Source: Isoetes taiwanensis (lineage: Eukaryota > Streptophyta > Lycopodiopsida > Isoetales > Isoetaceae). From it: 64,000 bases of DNA. Position 1 is the first letter of the stretch, and each line of letters begins with the position of its first letter. The DNA lies in contig JAJEKV010000014.1 in NCBI GenBank assembly GCA_021234155.1, positions 11,181,563-11,245,562 on the forward strand, written 5' to 3'. Shown here one piece after another: positions 62,866-64,000 of the stretch. The translations under genes and the position numbers were made by a program. The notes beneath the pieces were generated by a model. The model was not told the DNA's origin, ran no database searches, and saw only the letters and a program-made list of their open reading frames with translations.

Positions 62866-63300
62866 GGGTGGAGGCGGGCAGATGGGGTAATTTCCCTAGA
62901 AGCAGACGCACTTGCGTAAGGGTTGTGGTGAGGATGAAATAGAGGATGAAGAACACTTTGTACTGAAGTGCCCTGCATATCAAAACTTGAGACGTACGTT
63001 TAATATACCCAGGGGATCTCACTACATGCCTTCTTTAGGCTACCACTAGAAAATATATGTAACCATTTGATAGATAGCTGGAAAGTGAGAGAGTTAGCTA
63101 TTAAGAATTATAAACAATTGTTAGAGTTATAGGAAGATGAGGAGAGAGAGAACAATGATGCTCTAATGGAGAGCTCATTTGATCAGATGGACGATGTATA
63201 AGCAATTTTGATGTCTTATAGACCTGATGGTCTCATGGACAATAAACACACCATTTTCTTTTCTTTCTTTCTCTTCCCTCCCTCCCTCCCTCCCTCCTTG
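62866..63300 (+). mobile_element. LINE 3' end fragment 3
   Basis: It starts LGVEAGRWGNFPRSRRTC inside or right after the tail of fragment 2, then in another frame EDEEHFVLKCPAYQNLRRTF. It ends with the hairpin AGACCTGATGGTCT (63220-63233), CAATAAAC and a (TCCC)n tail (63254-63297). All three fragments face the same way. Confidence 0.7.
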
Positions 63301-64000
63301 ACCTTTAACGTATTTTGTCAGCAAAAGTTGCCTTCATAAAGGGAGTAATTATTTCTATTTGTCCAATGCAATAGTTCTATAATTTACTCTATAGAGATAT
63401 TTTCTGGTCTCAAATATTACACTATACTATAATTTAGTTAAAATATAGTTTCAACTGGGTTTAGCTTTTGTCCTAAGGTGTTCTCACGCTCTCTCTCTCC
63501 CCTCCCTCCGTCCCTCCCCCTAAAACCCCCATGCTACCATATCTATGACATTGAAAAAGGCCATTAGATCAACATTAGGAAATTAAAGCTAGTGTCTAGA
63601 TGCATTAAGATCGATGATTTGAACAATTTGCAGCTAGACCAATTTAATATACATTGTTCAATGAATACGGATAGCTAACTCTTAGAAGAGAGGCTGAAAT
63701 TGCTTTATCTGAACCACATGCACTTTACAACTATTGCAAGTAGATACTGAGGTTAATTAGATATTCCATATAATCATAGGGCTAGTTCAAATTTTACTAG
63801 ACAAAGCATTGTATTCAACTTAAAAAGATGTGACCAACTATTTGTACCTGTGCTTGACATACAAAAGAACTTGTCCAACAAAGTATATAAGCCGAGTTAG
63901 ATAGGCCAAATTTAATGTTTCCTTTAGCAAACATCTTCTTATGGAGTTCCACTAGATAAGTCAAATTCAATGTTTCCAAGATTCTTCACAGTTAGAAGCG
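63301..64000. other. no recognised gene
   Basis: AT-rich. A short CT-rich stretch at 63484-63520 (CTCTCTCTCCCCTCCCTCC) may mark the tail of a fourth LINE remnant. Confidence 0.4.

Overview
ORGANISM. This is nuclear DNA from a plant with a large, repeat-rich genome. The evidence is a plant-type Ty3/gypsy element with a plant/archaeal-style RNase H, an L1-like LINE whose ORF1 joins a DUF4283-like region to a CCHC knuckle, an LTR element primed by initiator tRNA-Met, a PPR-like fragment, an ECA-type Ca2+-ATPase remnant and GT-AG introns. A non-flowering plant such as a fern or lycophyte is possible, but the sequence alone does not settle this. I see no clearly intact cellular gene; nearly everything is mobile, repetitive or decayed. 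LAYOUT. 1-3022: decayed gypsy element on the minus strand (gag, protease, RNase H, start of reverse transcriptase). 4345-4560: tandem duplication. 5566-8400: about 155-180 bp repeats in two opposite-facing blocks, a giant foldback array. 8415-27905: a DNA transposon inserted into that array, with 16-bp terminal inverted repeats. It carries two convergent genes: a plus-strand gene (coiled coil, Cys-rich finger, Ulp1/C48-like region, FCP1/NIF HAD-like domain, further C-terminal region) and a minus-strand DDE-type transposase-like gene. 12867-23125: a 10.3-kb LTR retrotransposon nested in the phosphatase exon of that transposon, in minus orientation, with a 5-bp target duplication, PBS and PPT. 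It has no recognisable pol, but just inside its 5' LTR it holds a degenerate histone H3 (CENH3-like) reading frame. 31197-31981: three strong hairpins. 32522-33655: a homogeneous 144-bp satellite. 34684-35435: PPR-like and P-type Ca2+-ATPase exon remnants. 40433-41300 and 56527-57160: a dispersed repeat pair. 45973-52520: a nearly full-length but broken L1-like LINE on the minus strand. 58617-60150: a second, internally deleted copy of the same family. 61340-63300: three successive plus-strand LINE 3' ends with simple-repeat tails. HOW IT FITS TOGETHER. The order of events reads directly from the nesting: tandem array, then the two-gene DNA transposon splitting it, then the LTR element splitting the transposon's phosphatase exon. 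The phosphatase reading frame continues exactly across the LTR insertion once one target duplication is discounted, so that insertion is late relative to the exon's decay. The combination of a DDE transposase with a protease/phosphatase-type multidomain gene, and an LTR element carrying a CENH3-like fragment, are the two most unusual observations.
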